This document shows, in pieces, positions 42,358 through 51,680 of a stretch of 64,000 bases of DNA (position 1 is the first letter of the stretch; every line of letters begins with the position of its first letter). Source of the DNA: Cellvibrio fontiphilus (GTDB lineage Bacteria; Pseudomonadota; Gammaproteobacteria; Pseudomonadales; Cellvibrionaceae); the NCBI RefSeq assembly GCF_035317345.1, contig NZ_JAYKTU010000001.1. One strand, 5' to 3'. A program made the position numbers and the translations under genes. A model generated the notes under the pieces. The model had not been told where the DNA came from. It did no database searches and saw only the letters and a program-made list of their open reading frames with translations.

Positions 42358-44025
42358 ATGCTTGCCAACCCATCTACCAAATACCAGCGTTTTGTCGGTG
42401 TCTCCTTGCCCGACCGCCAATGGCCGAACAATCACATTGAGAAACCGCCCATTTGGATGAGCACTGACCTGCGTGATGGCAACCAGGCGCTGATCGACCC
42501 TATGTCCGTTGCTACCAAGTTGCGTATGTTCAAAGAATTGGTGGCGATTGGTTTTAAGGAAATTGAAATCGGATTCCCCTCCGCGAGTGAAATTGATTAC
42601 AACTTTACTCGCCAGTTGATCGAGGAAAATTTAATTCCCGATGACGTCACTATTGAAGTTCTGGTGCAAGCGCGTTACGACCTGATCGAAAAAACCGTGC
42701 AAAGTTTGCGCGGTGCCAAGCGCGCGATTTTGCATATGTACAATCCACTCGCCCCCGCGTTCCGCAAAATTGTGTACAACACCGATGAAGCCGGTGTAAA
42801 AAATATTGCGATTCAAGGCACCAAGTGGTGTAAAGAATTAACCGCGCAAGCACCGGAGGTGGATTGGACTTTCCAATACTCGCCGGAAGTGTTTTCCTCC
42901 ACCGAAATTGAATTGGTGAAAGAGGTGTGCGATGCGGTGGTGGAAATTTGGAATCCATCACCACAGAAAAAATTGATTTTGAATTTGCCCGCTACGGTGG
43001 AAATGAATACGCCGAATACCTACGCGGATCAAATCGAATGGATTCATCGCAACATTAATCGTCGCGATTCCATCATCATCAGTGTGCACCCGCACAATGA
43101 CCGCGGCACTGCAGTTGCTGCGGCAGAATTAGCGGTGATGGCGGGCGCAGATCGCGTAGAAGGTTGTCTGTTTGGCAATGGCGAGCGCACTGGCAACGTG
43201 TGTTTGGTGACCTTGGCGATGAACTTGTATTCACAAGGTGTGAGCCCCGGTTTGGATTTTTCCGATATCGACCGCGTGCGCAAATTGCATGAAGAATGCA
43301 CCCAGTTGCCGGTACATCCGCGTCACCCTTACGCCGGTGAATTGGTATTTACCGCCTTCTCTGGTTCGCATCAGGACGCGATCAAAAAAGGTTTTGCGGT
43401 ACAGAAAAAAGATGCCTTGTGGGAAGTACCTTATTTGCCGATTGACCCGGCGGATTTGAATCGCAGCTACGATGCGGTTGTGCGTGTAAATGCGCAATCC
43501 GGCAAAGGTGGTGTGAGTTTCCTGTTGCAACAGGAAGCCGGTTTGCAATTGCCACGTCGCTTGCAAATTGAATTCAGCGGTGTGGTACAAAAAGTCAGTG
43601 ACAGCACCGGCAAAGAAGTGAAGGCCAGTGAAATCGCCAAAATATTTAACGATGAATATTTTGCAGTGACAACGCCCATTACTTACCAGTCGAGCAAATT
43701 CACTGAACAGGATGATACGCATCAGGTTGATATTACTATCCACGCACAACATCAGGATAAAACCGTGCAAATCAGCGGTAGTGGCAATGGCCCCATCGAT
43801 GCCGCCGCTCACGCGATCAGCCAGTTTATTGATGGTGAAGTGAGTGTGATTGATTACCACGAACACTCCGTTGGTGAAGGTTCCGATGTCGCTGCTGTGA
43901 CCTATGTGGAAATCAAAGTGAAAAACGGCAAACCGGTTTATGGAGTAGGGCAGGACCGCAACATTATTACCTCGGCCGTTAAAGCACTGATTAACGGCGT
44001 AAACCGCAGCGGTGCAGTAAGTTAA
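42358..44025 (+). CDS. leuA: 2-isopropylmalate synthase
   Basis: This 555-residue type 2 LeuA makes 2-isopropylmalate, the first committed step in leucine synthesis. The start is ATG 42358 (MLANPSTKYQRFVGVSLPDR) with CGGAG upstream. Motifs include STDLRDGNQALIDPM (metal Asp and substrate Arg/Gln), HPHNDRGTAVAAAELAVMAG (metal His pair) and EGCLFGNGERTGN. The C-terminal regulatory domain (about 430-555) shows the GSGNGPIDAAAHAI leucine-binding pattern. It is single, with its own terminator. Confidence 0.96.
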   Translation: MLANPSTKYQRFVGVSLPDRQWPNNHIEKPPIWMSTDLRDGNQALIDPMSVATKLRMFKELVAIGFKEIEIGFPSASEIDYNFTRQLIEENLIPDDVTIEVLVQARYDLIEKTVQSLRGAKRAILHMYNPLAPAFRKIVYNTDEAGVKNIAIQGTKWCKELTAQAPEVDWTFQYSPEVFSSTEIELVKEVCDAVVEIWNPSPQKKLILNLPATVEMNTPNTYADQIEWIHRNINRRDSIIISVHPHNDRGTAVAAAELAVMAGADRVEGCLFGNGERTGNVCLVTLAMNLYSQGVSPGLDFSDIDRVRKLHEECTQLPVHPRHPYAGELVFTAFSGSHQDAIKKGFAVQKKDALWEVPYLPIDPADLNRSYDAVVRVNAQSGKGGVSFLLQQEAGLQLPRRLQIEFSGVVQKVSDSTGKEVKASEIAKIFNDEYFAVTTPITYQSSKFTEQDDTHQVDITIHAQHQDKTVQISGSGNGPIDAAAHAISQFIDGEVSVIDYHEHSVGEGSDVAAVTYVEIKVKNGKPVYGVGQDRNIITSAVKALINGVNRSGAVS

Positions 44026-44050
44026 TAAATTTTCGTCCCTATAAAAAACG

Positions 44051-44086
44051 AAAAGCGCAGCCGGTGAAAATCGGCTGCGCTTTTTT
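44051..44086 (+). terminator. leuA terminator
   Basis: AAAAGCGCAGCCG, an 8-nt loop and CGGCTGCGCTTTT continue into a T6 run. The perfect 13-bp stem starts 26 bp after the leuA stop. Confidence 0.93.
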
Positions 44087-44265
44087 ATTGCCGCTGCGTG
44101 AATCTACGCAGGCAAAAATCGCATCTCAATTAATGAGGCCACCAGATTCTATTCCCCCAACTTGAATCTGGTGTTCTCTCCGCACTTGATAGCCATGCGC
44201 GTGCAGCACCCCGGGGCGTGCTGGCTATTGGGTTCCCGGCAGGTGCTGCTGACGGGAATTTTTTT
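44087..44265 (+). ncRNA. Candidate structured small RNA (or leader) ending in a rho-independent terminator
   Basis: Between the leuA terminator and the ABC operon, four hairpins follow one another. The first is TTGC..CTGCGT/ACGCAG-GCAA (44087-44116). The second is ACCAGATTC/GAATCTGGT (44141-44172), whose loop carries CCCCC. The third is ATAGCC/GGCTAT (44189-44228) with inner AGCAC/GTGCT. The last, TTCCCG-GCAG/CTGC-CGGGAA, ends in T7 (44233-44265), a complete terminator. No reading frame explains it. The unit could be a free small RNA with a C-rich (anti-Shine-Dalgarno) loop, or a conditional leader for the exporter. Promoter not located. From 44266 to 44451 I see nothing further than an AT-rich promoter area. 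Confidence 0.55.
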
Positions 44266-44451
44266 GTGGATATGCAACAAAATTTTTATAGATGAAAGCG
44301 TTAAGCGCTGAATTGAACAAATATGCAAGTGCACTGGTCTGTGTTAGTTTGCAATCTTCATTAATAAAGTCATTGGAATTGAATCCAAAAAGGAAGAAGG
44401 TGCGTCCAAGCACTTATCCGCTAATGGCTACTGCTCGATTAGGAAATCGCC

Positions 44452-45702
44452 ATGGACAGCTTGCAAGAAATTCTTTTTACCCTGCGTCAAAACAAACTCC
44501 GCACCGGCCTTACTGCTTTTGGGGTGTTTTGGGGTATTTTAATGTTGATCCTGTTACTCGGCGCCGGGCGCGGTATGCAAAATGCCTTTGCCGATGGCTG
44601 GAGCAATGATGTTGCCGATTCCATCTGGATCTTCCCCAGCAGTACCTCTGTGCCTTACCAAGGTTTGCCGACCGGTCGCCAGATCGCGTTGACCGAGGCT
44701 GATCTGGCGGCGATTCGCCAGCAAATTCCCGGCGTGGGTTATCTCTCTAGCGAGAACCCGCTCGGCTCATTTATCAATTCTGATATCTCCGTAATGTACG
44801 GCAATAAATCCGGCAGCTTTGGTGTGCTGGGTGTTGCTGATCAATATTTCAATATCAAAGAAAAAGTGCGCTTTGATGATGGTCGCCGCTTGAATCGCCT
44901 GGATCAGGATGACAATCGCAAAGTCGTGGTGATAGGTACGCGCGTGAGCGAGCGATTGTTTACTACGCACGCCGAAGCTATGGGTAAGGATATTTTAATT
45001 AACGGTATTTCGTTCAAGGTGATTGGCCTGTTTTACGACAAGGGCAATCAGGGGCGTATGTCCGAGCGTTTGTATATGCCGGTGTCAGCGTTTAAAAAAT
45101 CCTTTGGTGGCGGACAAGAAGTTGCACTGATTACTGCGCGGCCTAAACCCGGTATCGATGGCATCAAACTGGAAGAGGATATTCTCGCGCTATTAAAACA
45201 GCGCCACAAAATTGCGCCGGAAGATGTGCGCGCAATTGAAGTCAGCAATAAAGCGCGCGAAGCAGAGGACATTAATGCCATGTTTACCGGTTTGAATATG
45301 TTTATCTGGCTGGTGGGCATAGGCACTTTACTCGCGGGCATTGTGGGCGTGAGCAATATCATGATCATCACTGTAAAAGAGCGCACTCGCGAAATTGGCA
45401 TCCGCAAAGCGCTGGGTGCTAACCCGAATTCGATTGTGGGCAGTTTGTTATTTGAATCGGTACTGGTTACCAGTGTGGCGGGTTATACCGGTTTGGTGCT
45501 GGGTGTGGCGATTCTGGAAGGTGTAGCAGCGCTATTAACTGCATTAAAAATTGAACTGCCATTTTTCCAACAACCAGAGATTGATTTAGGTATTGCAGTA
45601 AGTGCGCTTATGTTACTGATTGCTGCCGGGGTGATTGCCGGTTTAATGCCCGCATTACGCGCAGCGCGCATTATGCCGATTGAAGCCATGAAAGCGGAAT
45701 AA
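44452..45702 (+). CDS. MacB-like ABC exporter permease A1
   Basis: This 416-residue FtsX/MacB-type permease has an N-terminal helix (LRTGLTAFGVFWGILMLILL), a large periplasmic domain and three C-terminal helices. The cytosolic coupling motif is NIMIITVKERTREIGIRKALGA. No ATPase domain is fused. It is one of four permeases in the locus: A1 pairs with A2 downstream, and it is most like B1 (47906-49144), sharing LLGAGRGMQN and the C-terminal AGLMPALRAARIMPIEAM. Substrate unknown; MacB-type pumps export peptides, lipoproteins or macrolides. Confidence 0.88.
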   Translation: MDSLQEILFTLRQNKLRTGLTAFGVFWGILMLILLLGAGRGMQNAFADGWSNDVADSIWIFPSSTSVPYQGLPTGRQIALTEADLAAIRQQIPGVGYLSSENPLGSFINSDISVMYGNKSGSFGVLGVADQYFNIKEKVRFDDGRRLNRLDQDDNRKVVVIGTRVSERLFTTHAEAMGKDILINGISFKVIGLFYDKGNQGRMSERLYMPVSAFKKSFGGGQEVALITARPKPGIDGIKLEEDILALLKQRHKIAPEDVRAIEVSNKAREAEDINAMFTGLNMFIWLVGIGTLLAGIVGVSNIMIITVKERTREIGIRKALGANPNSIVGSLLFESVLVTSVAGYTGLVLGVAILEGVAALLTALKIELPFFQQPEIDLGIAVSALMLLIAAGVIAGLMPALRAARIMPIEAMKAE

Positions 45703-45715
45703 CAAGGAGCCAATA

Positions 45716-46978
45716 ATGTTTGATTGGGATAAGTGGCAGGAAATAATCAACAGCCTTAAAAAACAAAAATTGCGAACCGGCTTGACTGCCTTTGGGGTTT
45801 TTTGGGGCATTTTTATGCTGGTGATTTTACTGGGTTTTGGCACCGGTTTTGGCAGCAAAATTGAAGGCATTTTTGGCGATGCAAAAAATGTGGTGATCTT
45901 CTGGCCGTCCAATACCACTCAAATGGCATTTGAGGGTTTGGGTAAAGGTCGCAGCGTAAAATTTACCGAAGCAGACGTAGAAGCGATTCGCCAAAAAATT
46001 TCCAGTGTAGAGATGGTGGACGGTAAAAATAATTTGGGCAGTTGGGGCGCGGCCCAGTATGTGATTTATGGCAAGGAGAGTGGTTCCTTTTCGGTAAATG
46101 GCAGTCACCCGGGTTGGGAGCCTTTTGAATTTGTAAAAGTGATTGAAGGGCGCTACATCAATGCGTTGGATGAAAAAGAAAAACGCAAAGTTGCAGTGAT
46201 TGGCACCCGCGTTAAAGAAGTGCTGTTTAAAGATGGCACCCATCCCATAGGCCAGGCGATAAAAGTTAACGGTGTGCAATTTGTAGTAGTGGGAATATAT
46301 AAATCCACCGAACCGGGCGACGGTGCGCAGCAAGCGAATAGCAAAATTATTCTGCCCAACCAAACCCTGCGTTATGCCTTTAATCAACTTGATGCATTTC
46401 AAATGTTGTTTTTTACACCAGCTGCAGGCTACAGCGCTTTTGATGCCGAGCGCGATGTTAAACAACTGCTCTACCAGCGCAATCGCATCCACCCCGAGGA
46501 TTCCGGTGTGATTGGCGGTTTTAACATGGAGCAGGTATATCAACAAAATCGCGGTTTGGTAACGGGCATTATTGGTTTTAGTTGGATGGTTGCCATCGGC
46601 ACCATCATCGCGGGTGTTATTGGTGTGGGCAATATTATGTTGGTGGTGGTAAAAGAGCGCACCCGTGAAATTGGCCTGCGCAAAGCCATGGGCGCAACGC
46701 CGTTGAATATCAGTTTAATGATTGTGCATGAATCACTAGTGATTACGCTGATTGCCGGTTATGCCGGATTAGTTGCTGGTGTGCTGTTACTGGAGGCGAT
46801 TCGTGCACTGTTGGTTAGCCTGGGTCAGGGCGATGGTATTTTTGCTTCACCGTTTATCGATATCCAGATTGCACTTATGGCGCTGGGTGTATTGGTGGTC
46901 ACCGGCATAGTTGCCGCACTCTTACCGGCGCGTAATGCAGCGAGTGTGAACCCTATTATTGCTTTGCAAGATGAATAA
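45716..46978 (+). CDS. MacB-like ABC exporter permease A2
   Basis: This 420-residue permease has the same topology as A1 but a distinct periplasmic domain. The N-terminal helix is LRTGLTAFGVFWGIFMLVILLG and the coupling motif NIMLVVVKERTREIGLRKAMGA. It is the partner of A1 (13-bp gap) and the paralogue of B2, both ending in NP-I-IALQDE. The A1/A2 pair probably forms a heterodimer. Confidence 0.88.
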   Translation: MFDWDKWQEIINSLKKQKLRTGLTAFGVFWGIFMLVILLGFGTGFGSKIEGIFGDAKNVVIFWPSNTTQMAFEGLGKGRSVKFTEADVEAIRQKISSVEMVDGKNNLGSWGAAQYVIYGKESGSFSVNGSHPGWEPFEFVKVIEGRYINALDEKEKRKVAVIGTRVKEVLFKDGTHPIGQAIKVNGVQFVVVGIYKSTEPGDGAQQANSKIILPNQTLRYAFNQLDAFQMLFFTPAAGYSAFDAERDVKQLLYQRNRIHPEDSGVIGGFNMEQVYQQNRGLVTGIIGFSWMVAIGTIIAGVIGVGNIMLVVVKERTREIGLRKAMGATPLNISLMIVHESLVITLIAGYAGLVAGVLLLEAIRALLVSLGQGDGIFASPFIDIQIALMALGVLVVTGIVAALLPARNAASVNPIIALQDE

Positions 46979-47068
46979 TTTTTTTGTTAGTGAATCCAAA
47001 ACCCCAATTGCAACATCCAAGTTAATAACCAGTCACCAATGGTGACACCTGAGCACAATGCGCAGCTG

Positions 47069-47088
47069 ACACTTGTCATAACAAGTGT
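47069..47088. promoter_or_regulatory. Inverted repeat upstream of the ATPase gene
   Basis: ACACTTGT, 4 bp and ACAAGTGT form a perfect 8-bp inverted repeat in the 196-bp gap between A2 and the ATPase. It could be an operator for an internal promoter that drives the second half of the locus. Confidence 0.4.
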
Positions 47089-47174
47089 TAAGCGCAGTTA
47101 AAAATACCGGCTATGCCTTGAAAACTGAATAAGCTAGCTGCGCTCTTTATGTGCAGATTGCCAAGGAATTTATC

Positions 47175-47900
47175 ATGATCAAACTTCATAACATCCATAA
47201 GTATTACCACTCTGGTGAGCAGCCGCTGCATGTATTAAAAGGAATTGATTTGCATATTCGCGAAGGTGAACTGGTATCGATTATGGGTTCATCCGGTTCG
47301 GGCAAATCTACCTTGTTAAATATTTTGGGTATTTTGGATACCCATGACCAGGGCGATTATTTTCTTGCCGGTCGCGAGATCAAAAACCTTAAAGAAAAAA
47401 CTGCCGCAAAACTGCGCAACGAATTGCTGGGTTTTGTTTTTCAATCCTTTAATTTGTTACCGTTTAAAAATGCAACCGAAAATGTGGCGCTGCCACTTTA
47501 TTACCAGGGTGTTGGCCGTAAGGAGCGCAATTATCGCGCCGCGCAATATTTGGAAATGGTGGGTTTAAGTAACCGTGCCACCCATATGCCCAATGAGTTA
47601 TCCGGTGGTCAAAAACAGCGCGTCGCAATTGCGCGGGCGTTGGTAACCAAACCCAAAGTGATTCTCGCTGACGAACCCACAGGTGCGTTGGATAGCCAAA
47701 CTACACAAGAAGTTATGGCTTTGATGAAAGAAGTCCATCAGCTGGGTAACACCATTGTGATAGTGACGCACGAGCAGGACATAGCCGATCAAACCCAGCG
47801 CCAGATTATTTTAAAAGACGGTTTGATTGTTTCCGGTAAACATCATCACGCACCGATTGTCACAGCCGATGATCAGGACGAAGAAGAAATTCTGGGGTAA
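47175..47900 (+). CDS. ABC exporter ATPase (LolD/MacB-type)
   Basis: This 241-residue ATPase starts at ATG 47175 (MIKLHNIHKYYHSGEQPLHV; AAGGAA upstream). Walker A is GSSGSGKST, the signature ELSGGQKQRVAIARAL and Walker B VILADEPTGALD, with the H-loop in VTHEQD. It is the only ATPase in a locus with four permeases, so it presumably serves both pairs. B1 starts 5 bp after it. Confidence 0.94.
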   Translation: MIKLHNIHKYYHSGEQPLHVLKGIDLHIREGELVSIMGSSGSGKSTLLNILGILDTHDQGDYFLAGREIKNLKEKTAAKLRNELLGFVFQSFNLLPFKNATENVALPLYYQGVGRKERNYRAAQYLEMVGLSNRATHMPNELSGGQKQRVAIARALVTKPKVILADEPTGALDSQTTQEVMALMKEVHQLGNTIVIVTHEQDIADQTQRQIILKDGLIVSGKHHHAPIVTADDQDEEEILG

Positions 47901-47905
47901 TACCG

Positions 47906-49144
47906 ATGTTTGATGGATTACAGGAAATTCTCTACACCCTGCGCCAAAACAAACTGCGCACAGCACTCACTGCCTTTGGGGTGTTTTGGGGAATTTTTAT
48001 GTTGATGCTGTTACTGGGTGCCGGGCGCGGTATGCAAAATGGTGTCTACGAAGATTTTGGTTCCGATGTGCTGGATTTTATTGTGGCTTATACCGGCACC
48101 ACCTCTGTCGCTTACAAGGGTATGGGCCTGGGGCGACAAATCCAACTCACGCTCGATGATGTAGCTGCACTCAAACAGCAGGTGCCGGGTATACGTTTTA
48201 TCGCCGCTGAAAACCAGCGCAATGGTATAGCTATTCACTACGAGCAAAAAAATGCCAGCTTCGCGGTGTTGGGTGTGCCGGAAGAATATTTTGCTGTGAA
48301 AGAGGGAATTCCGTTTAATTTTGGGCGCAAGATGAATCGGCTTGACCAGCAAGAGCTGCGCAAAGTAGCAGTCATTGGCACTGTGGTAGCCGAACGCTTA
48401 TTCGGAAAAGACGCAGATCCAATTAATAAAGACATTCGTGTCAATGGCGTGATGATGAAAGTGGTGGGCGTGTTTTACGACAAAAGCAATCGCGGCCGTG
48501 ATTCAGAGCGCGTTTACATACCCCAGCCAACGTTTCAAAAAATGTTTGGCGAAAGTAATCGCATAGGTGCTATTTGGTTGCGCCCGGAATTAGGGGTAGA
48601 CGGTTTTGAGGTGGAGAAAAAAGTCATCGAGGTGTTACAGCGTCGCCACTCGGTTTCACCGGAAGATCGGCGTGCGGTTCGCTCTTTTAACATGGCTGAA
48701 CCAGCAAAAATGGTGAAAGGTTTATTTATTGGCATCAATTCATTTATCTGGTTTGTGGGCTTGGGCACTTTAATGGCCGGCATTGTGGGTGTGAGCAATA
48801 TCATGATCATTACGGTAAAAGAGCGCACCCGTGAAATTGGTATTCGCAAGGCGATTGGCGCCAGCCCCTTCAGTATTGTGAGCACATTGCTATTGGAATC
48901 CATTCTGGTGACCAGCATCGCCGGTTATGCCGGTTTGGTATTGGGTGTTGGTCTGATTGAGTTGATTTCTTTTGGATTAAATTCGGTAGGCGCACAAATG
49001 CCCTATTTTAAAAACCCGGAGATTAATTTTCAGGTGGCGATTACTGCGATTGTATTGTTGGTAGTAGTGGGTGCGCTCGCGGGTTTAATGCCGGCACTAC
49101 GCGCAGCGAAAATTATGCCCATTGAAGCCATGCGTGCAGATTAA
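47906..49144 (+). CDS. MacB-like ABC exporter permease B1
   Basis: This 412-residue permease is paralogous to A1: same N-terminal LR-N-KLRTALTAFGVFWGIF start, LLGAGRGMQN, coupling motif NIMIITVKERTREIGIRKAIGA and C-terminal AGLMPALRAAKIMPIEAM. It is directly downstream of the ATPase and pairs with B2. The periplasmic domain is diverged from A1, so it may bind a different substrate or adaptor surface. Confidence 0.88.
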   Translation: MFDGLQEILYTLRQNKLRTALTAFGVFWGIFMLMLLLGAGRGMQNGVYEDFGSDVLDFIVAYTGTTSVAYKGMGLGRQIQLTLDDVAALKQQVPGIRFIAAENQRNGIAIHYEQKNASFAVLGVPEEYFAVKEGIPFNFGRKMNRLDQQELRKVAVIGTVVAERLFGKDADPINKDIRVNGVMMKVVGVFYDKSNRGRDSERVYIPQPTFQKMFGESNRIGAIWLRPELGVDGFEVEKKVIEVLQRRHSVSPEDRRAVRSFNMAEPAKMVKGLFIGINSFIWFVGLGTLMAGIVGVSNIMIITVKERTREIGIRKAIGASPFSIVSTLLLESILVTSIAGYAGLVLGVGLIELISFGLNSVGAQMPYFKNPEINFQVAITAIVLLVVVGALAGLMPALRAAKIMPIEAMRAD

Positions 49145-49157
49145 GGAGGCCACCAGC

Positions 49158-50420
49158 GTGATTGATACAGAAAAGTGGCAGGAAATTTTTAAAACTTTTG
49201 GCCAACATAAATTGCGCACCGCACTCACCGCCTTTGGTGTTTTCTGGGGCATTTTTATGCTCACAGTACTTCTGGGCGCCGGCAAGGGTTTGGAAAACGG
49301 TGTTAATAAAGGTTTTCCTCGTGTGCCCAACATTGTGTGGATCTGGGTTCAGGGCAGCACCCAATTGCCTTACCAAGGTATGCCCATTGGCCGGCAAATC
49401 CAGTTTAAGCCGGAAGATGTGGCGGCGATTGAAAAAAATGTGCAATCAGTAGGTTTTATTCGTGGCCAAAACTCCGTGGGTATCTGGAGCGGTTCACCAC
49501 CCTACACAGTACACAAAGATAAAAACGGTACTTTTTTTGTGGAAGGCATACATGCAGGTATGACCAATATTAATTCGCTGCGCATTATTCAGGGGCGCGC
49601 AATTAATGAATTTGATGATCGTGAAAAACGCAAAACTGTGATTATAGGAACGCGTGTGCGAACCCAATTATTTGGTGAAAAGGAAGACCCTATAGGGGCA
49701 GACATCACTATCAATGGCATCAGTTTTAAAGTGGTAGGTGTCTTTGAATCCCTGGCGAGTGGTAACCAGCAACAGGAAGAGGAAAAAATTTATATTCCCA
49801 ATGACACTTTGCGTTATGCATTTAATCAGGTGGGTTGGATTGGCAGTTTTGTGGTGCAACCAAAACCGGGTTTACATGCGCGCGTGGTTGAAGAAGAAGT
49901 TAAGCAATATCTGGCTGAATTGAAGAAAGTAAACCCGCAGGATGTGGGTGTGTTTGGTAGTTTTAATTTACAAAACGAGTTCGACAAAATTGAAGGTTTA
50001 TTTACCGGCATCAAGGTATTCAGCTGGGTCGTTGCTATAGGAACAATCATGGCTGGTGCCATTGGTGTGGGTAACATTATGTTGATTGTGGTGAAGGAGC
50101 GCACCCGTGAAATTGGTTTGCGTAAAGCGCTGGGCGCTACCCCCAATTCGATTATCGGCATGATTGTTCAGGAGTCAATTTTTATCACTGCGGTAGCGGG
50201 TTACAGCGGTCTGGTGATTGGTGTCTTGTTGTTGGAAGGTATCGCCAAATTGTTGGATGCAGCAGGTGGCCAAGCCGGATTTTTTGGCAAACCTGAAGTC
50301 GATTTTGCCACGGCAATTAGCGCATTGGTGGTACTTGTGATATCGGGTTTATTGGCATCGCTCATGCCCGCTGCCAAAGCTGCCGGCGTAAACCCGATTA
50401 TTGCCTTGCAAGATGAGTAA
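49158..50420 (+). CDS. MacB-like ABC exporter permease B2
   Basis: This 420-residue permease starts at GTG 49158, with the near-perfect ribosome binding site AAGGAGG 9 bp upstream; an earlier in-frame ATG at 49122 overlaps B1 and lacks a site. It is paralogous to A2: LRTALTAFGVFWGIFMLTVLLG, NIMLIVVKERTREIGLRKALGA and the end AAGVNPIIALQDE. It is partner of B1. Confidence 0.88.
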   Translation: MIDTEKWQEIFKTFGQHKLRTALTAFGVFWGIFMLTVLLGAGKGLENGVNKGFPRVPNIVWIWVQGSTQLPYQGMPIGRQIQFKPEDVAAIEKNVQSVGFIRGQNSVGIWSGSPPYTVHKDKNGTFFVEGIHAGMTNINSLRIIQGRAINEFDDREKRKTVIIGTRVRTQLFGEKEDPIGADITINGISFKVVGVFESLASGNQQQEEEKIYIPNDTLRYAFNQVGWIGSFVVQPKPGLHARVVEEEVKQYLAELKKVNPQDVGVFGSFNLQNEFDKIEGLFTGIKVFSWVVAIGTIMAGAIGVGNIMLIVVKERTREIGLRKALGATPNSIIGMIVQESIFITAVAGYSGLVIGVLLLEGIAKLLDAAGGQAGFFGKPEVDFATAISALVVLVISGLLASLMPAAKAAGVNPIIALQDE

Positions 50421-50485
50421 TTTTTACTAAGCGTTTTTACCTGATTTTTACGTTCATTTTTTTACGTTATTACAAGAAGGATGTC

Positions 50486-51559
50486 ATGAAAAAATTTATC
50501 TGGTTTGCCGTATTAGGTTTGATCGCTGTGGTGTTCATTGGCACAGCGGTATTCCTCTACAACAAGTCACAGGAAAAACCTGTGGTCTATCAATCGGACG
50601 AGGTCTTTACTACCAACATAGTGAAAAAGACCGTGGCGGTCGGCAAGGTGATCCCGCGGCGTGAGGTGGAAATTAAATCCCAGGTTTCCGGTGTAGTTGA
50701 ACAGCTTTATGTGACTGCTGGCCAGACGGTAAAAAAAGGCGACATTATTGCCAAAATTACTCTGGCGCCAAGTATGGTGATGTTGAATCAGGCGGAATCG
50801 CAGTTGGAAACTGCTAAATTAAATTTCCAAAACGCGACGGTAGAATTTGAGCGCCAGAAGAAGCTCTTTGCAGAAAAATTAATTTCTGCTTCTGAGTACA
50901 ACAAATTCCTGTTGAATTACGATTTACAACGCGAGGCGGTCACTGCAGCAGAAAATAATTTGCTGCTGATGAAATCCGGAGCGACTAAAAAGTCAGACAA
51001 GGTTTCCAACATGATTCCCGCAACAGTTACCGGAATGGTGTTGGACTTACCGTTCAAGGAAGGTGCGTTTATTGTGGAGACCAGCTCCTTCGGTGCCGGT
51101 ACTACTATCGCTACTCTGGCTGATATGAACGATATGATTTTTGAAGGTATGGTGGATGAATCCGAAGTGGGCAAAATCCGCGAAGGCATGGAATTAGTGC
51201 TGGACGTAGGTGCTTTGGAAGGTGAGCCCTTTACCGCAGTGCTGGAATATATTTCGCCCAAAGGTGTTACCGATCAGGGCACTATTAAATTCCAGATCCG
51301 CGCCGCCGTAAAACTCAGCGAAAAGCTATTTCTGCGCTCCAACTACAGCGCCAATGCCGACATAGTGCTGGAGAAGCGTGAAAACGTAGTCGCCATTAAT
51401 GAAGGCAACCTGATAGTGGAAGAAAAAGCTAACTTTGTAGAAATTGAAACCGGCCCACAGAAATTTGAAAAGCGCGAAGTAAAAACCGGTATTTCTGATG
51501 GTATCAATATCGAGATACTGGAAGGTTTAAAAGTCGGCGACAAAATCAAACACCGCTAA
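50486..51559 (+). CDS. MacA-like periplasmic adaptor (membrane fusion protein)
   Basis: This 357-residue adaptor has an N-terminal membrane anchor (FIWFAVLGLIAVVFIGTAVFL). The split lipoyl half follows (REVEIKSQVSGVVEQLYVTA, GQTVKKGDIIAKI), then a helical hairpin (about residues 95-165) with coiled-coil heptads and a beta-barrel domain. It closes the exporter operon and links permeases to an outer-membrane channel. No TolC gene is in the window. Confidence 0.9.
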   Translation: MKKFIWFAVLGLIAVVFIGTAVFLYNKSQEKPVVYQSDEVFTTNIVKKTVAVGKVIPRREVEIKSQVSGVVEQLYVTAGQTVKKGDIIAKITLAPSMVMLNQAESQLETAKLNFQNATVEFERQKKLFAEKLISASEYNKFLLNYDLQREAVTAAENNLLLMKSGATKKSDKVSNMIPATVTGMVLDLPFKEGAFIVETSSFGAGTTIATLADMNDMIFEGMVDESEVGKIREGMELVLDVGALEGEPFTAVLEYISPKGVTDQGTIKFQIRAAVKLSEKLFLRSNYSANADIVLEKRENVVAINEGNLIVEEKANFVEIETGPQKFEKREVKTGISDGINIEILEGLKVGDKIKHR

Positions 51560-51578
51560 TAATTACCCTGCCAGATTG

Positions 51579-51612
51579 ACAAGGGGCGCACCTGGTTTTG
51601 CCCCTTGTTTCG
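51579..51612 (+). terminator. Terminator of the ABC exporter operon
   Basis: ACAAGGGGC and GCCCCTTGT form a 9-bp stem with a 12-nt loop, followed by TTCGTTT. It is 19 bp after the adaptor stop. Confidence 0.8.
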
Positions 51613-51680
51613 TTTGATATTGACTACCCCTGTTGCTTATCCTTGTCCCGTTAAAAGTCCATCAGTAAAGGAGTAGTTTT

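Noticed and set aside
42631..43866. Long minus-strand frames inside leuA (up to 211 codons)
   Set aside because: The protein-level motifs of LeuA on the plus strand are unmistakable; the minus frames have none.
44292..44609. 105-codon plus-strand frame before permease A1
   Set aside because: It runs out of frame into A1, whose ATG at 44452 and membrane helix are clear; the translation of the first part has no domain.
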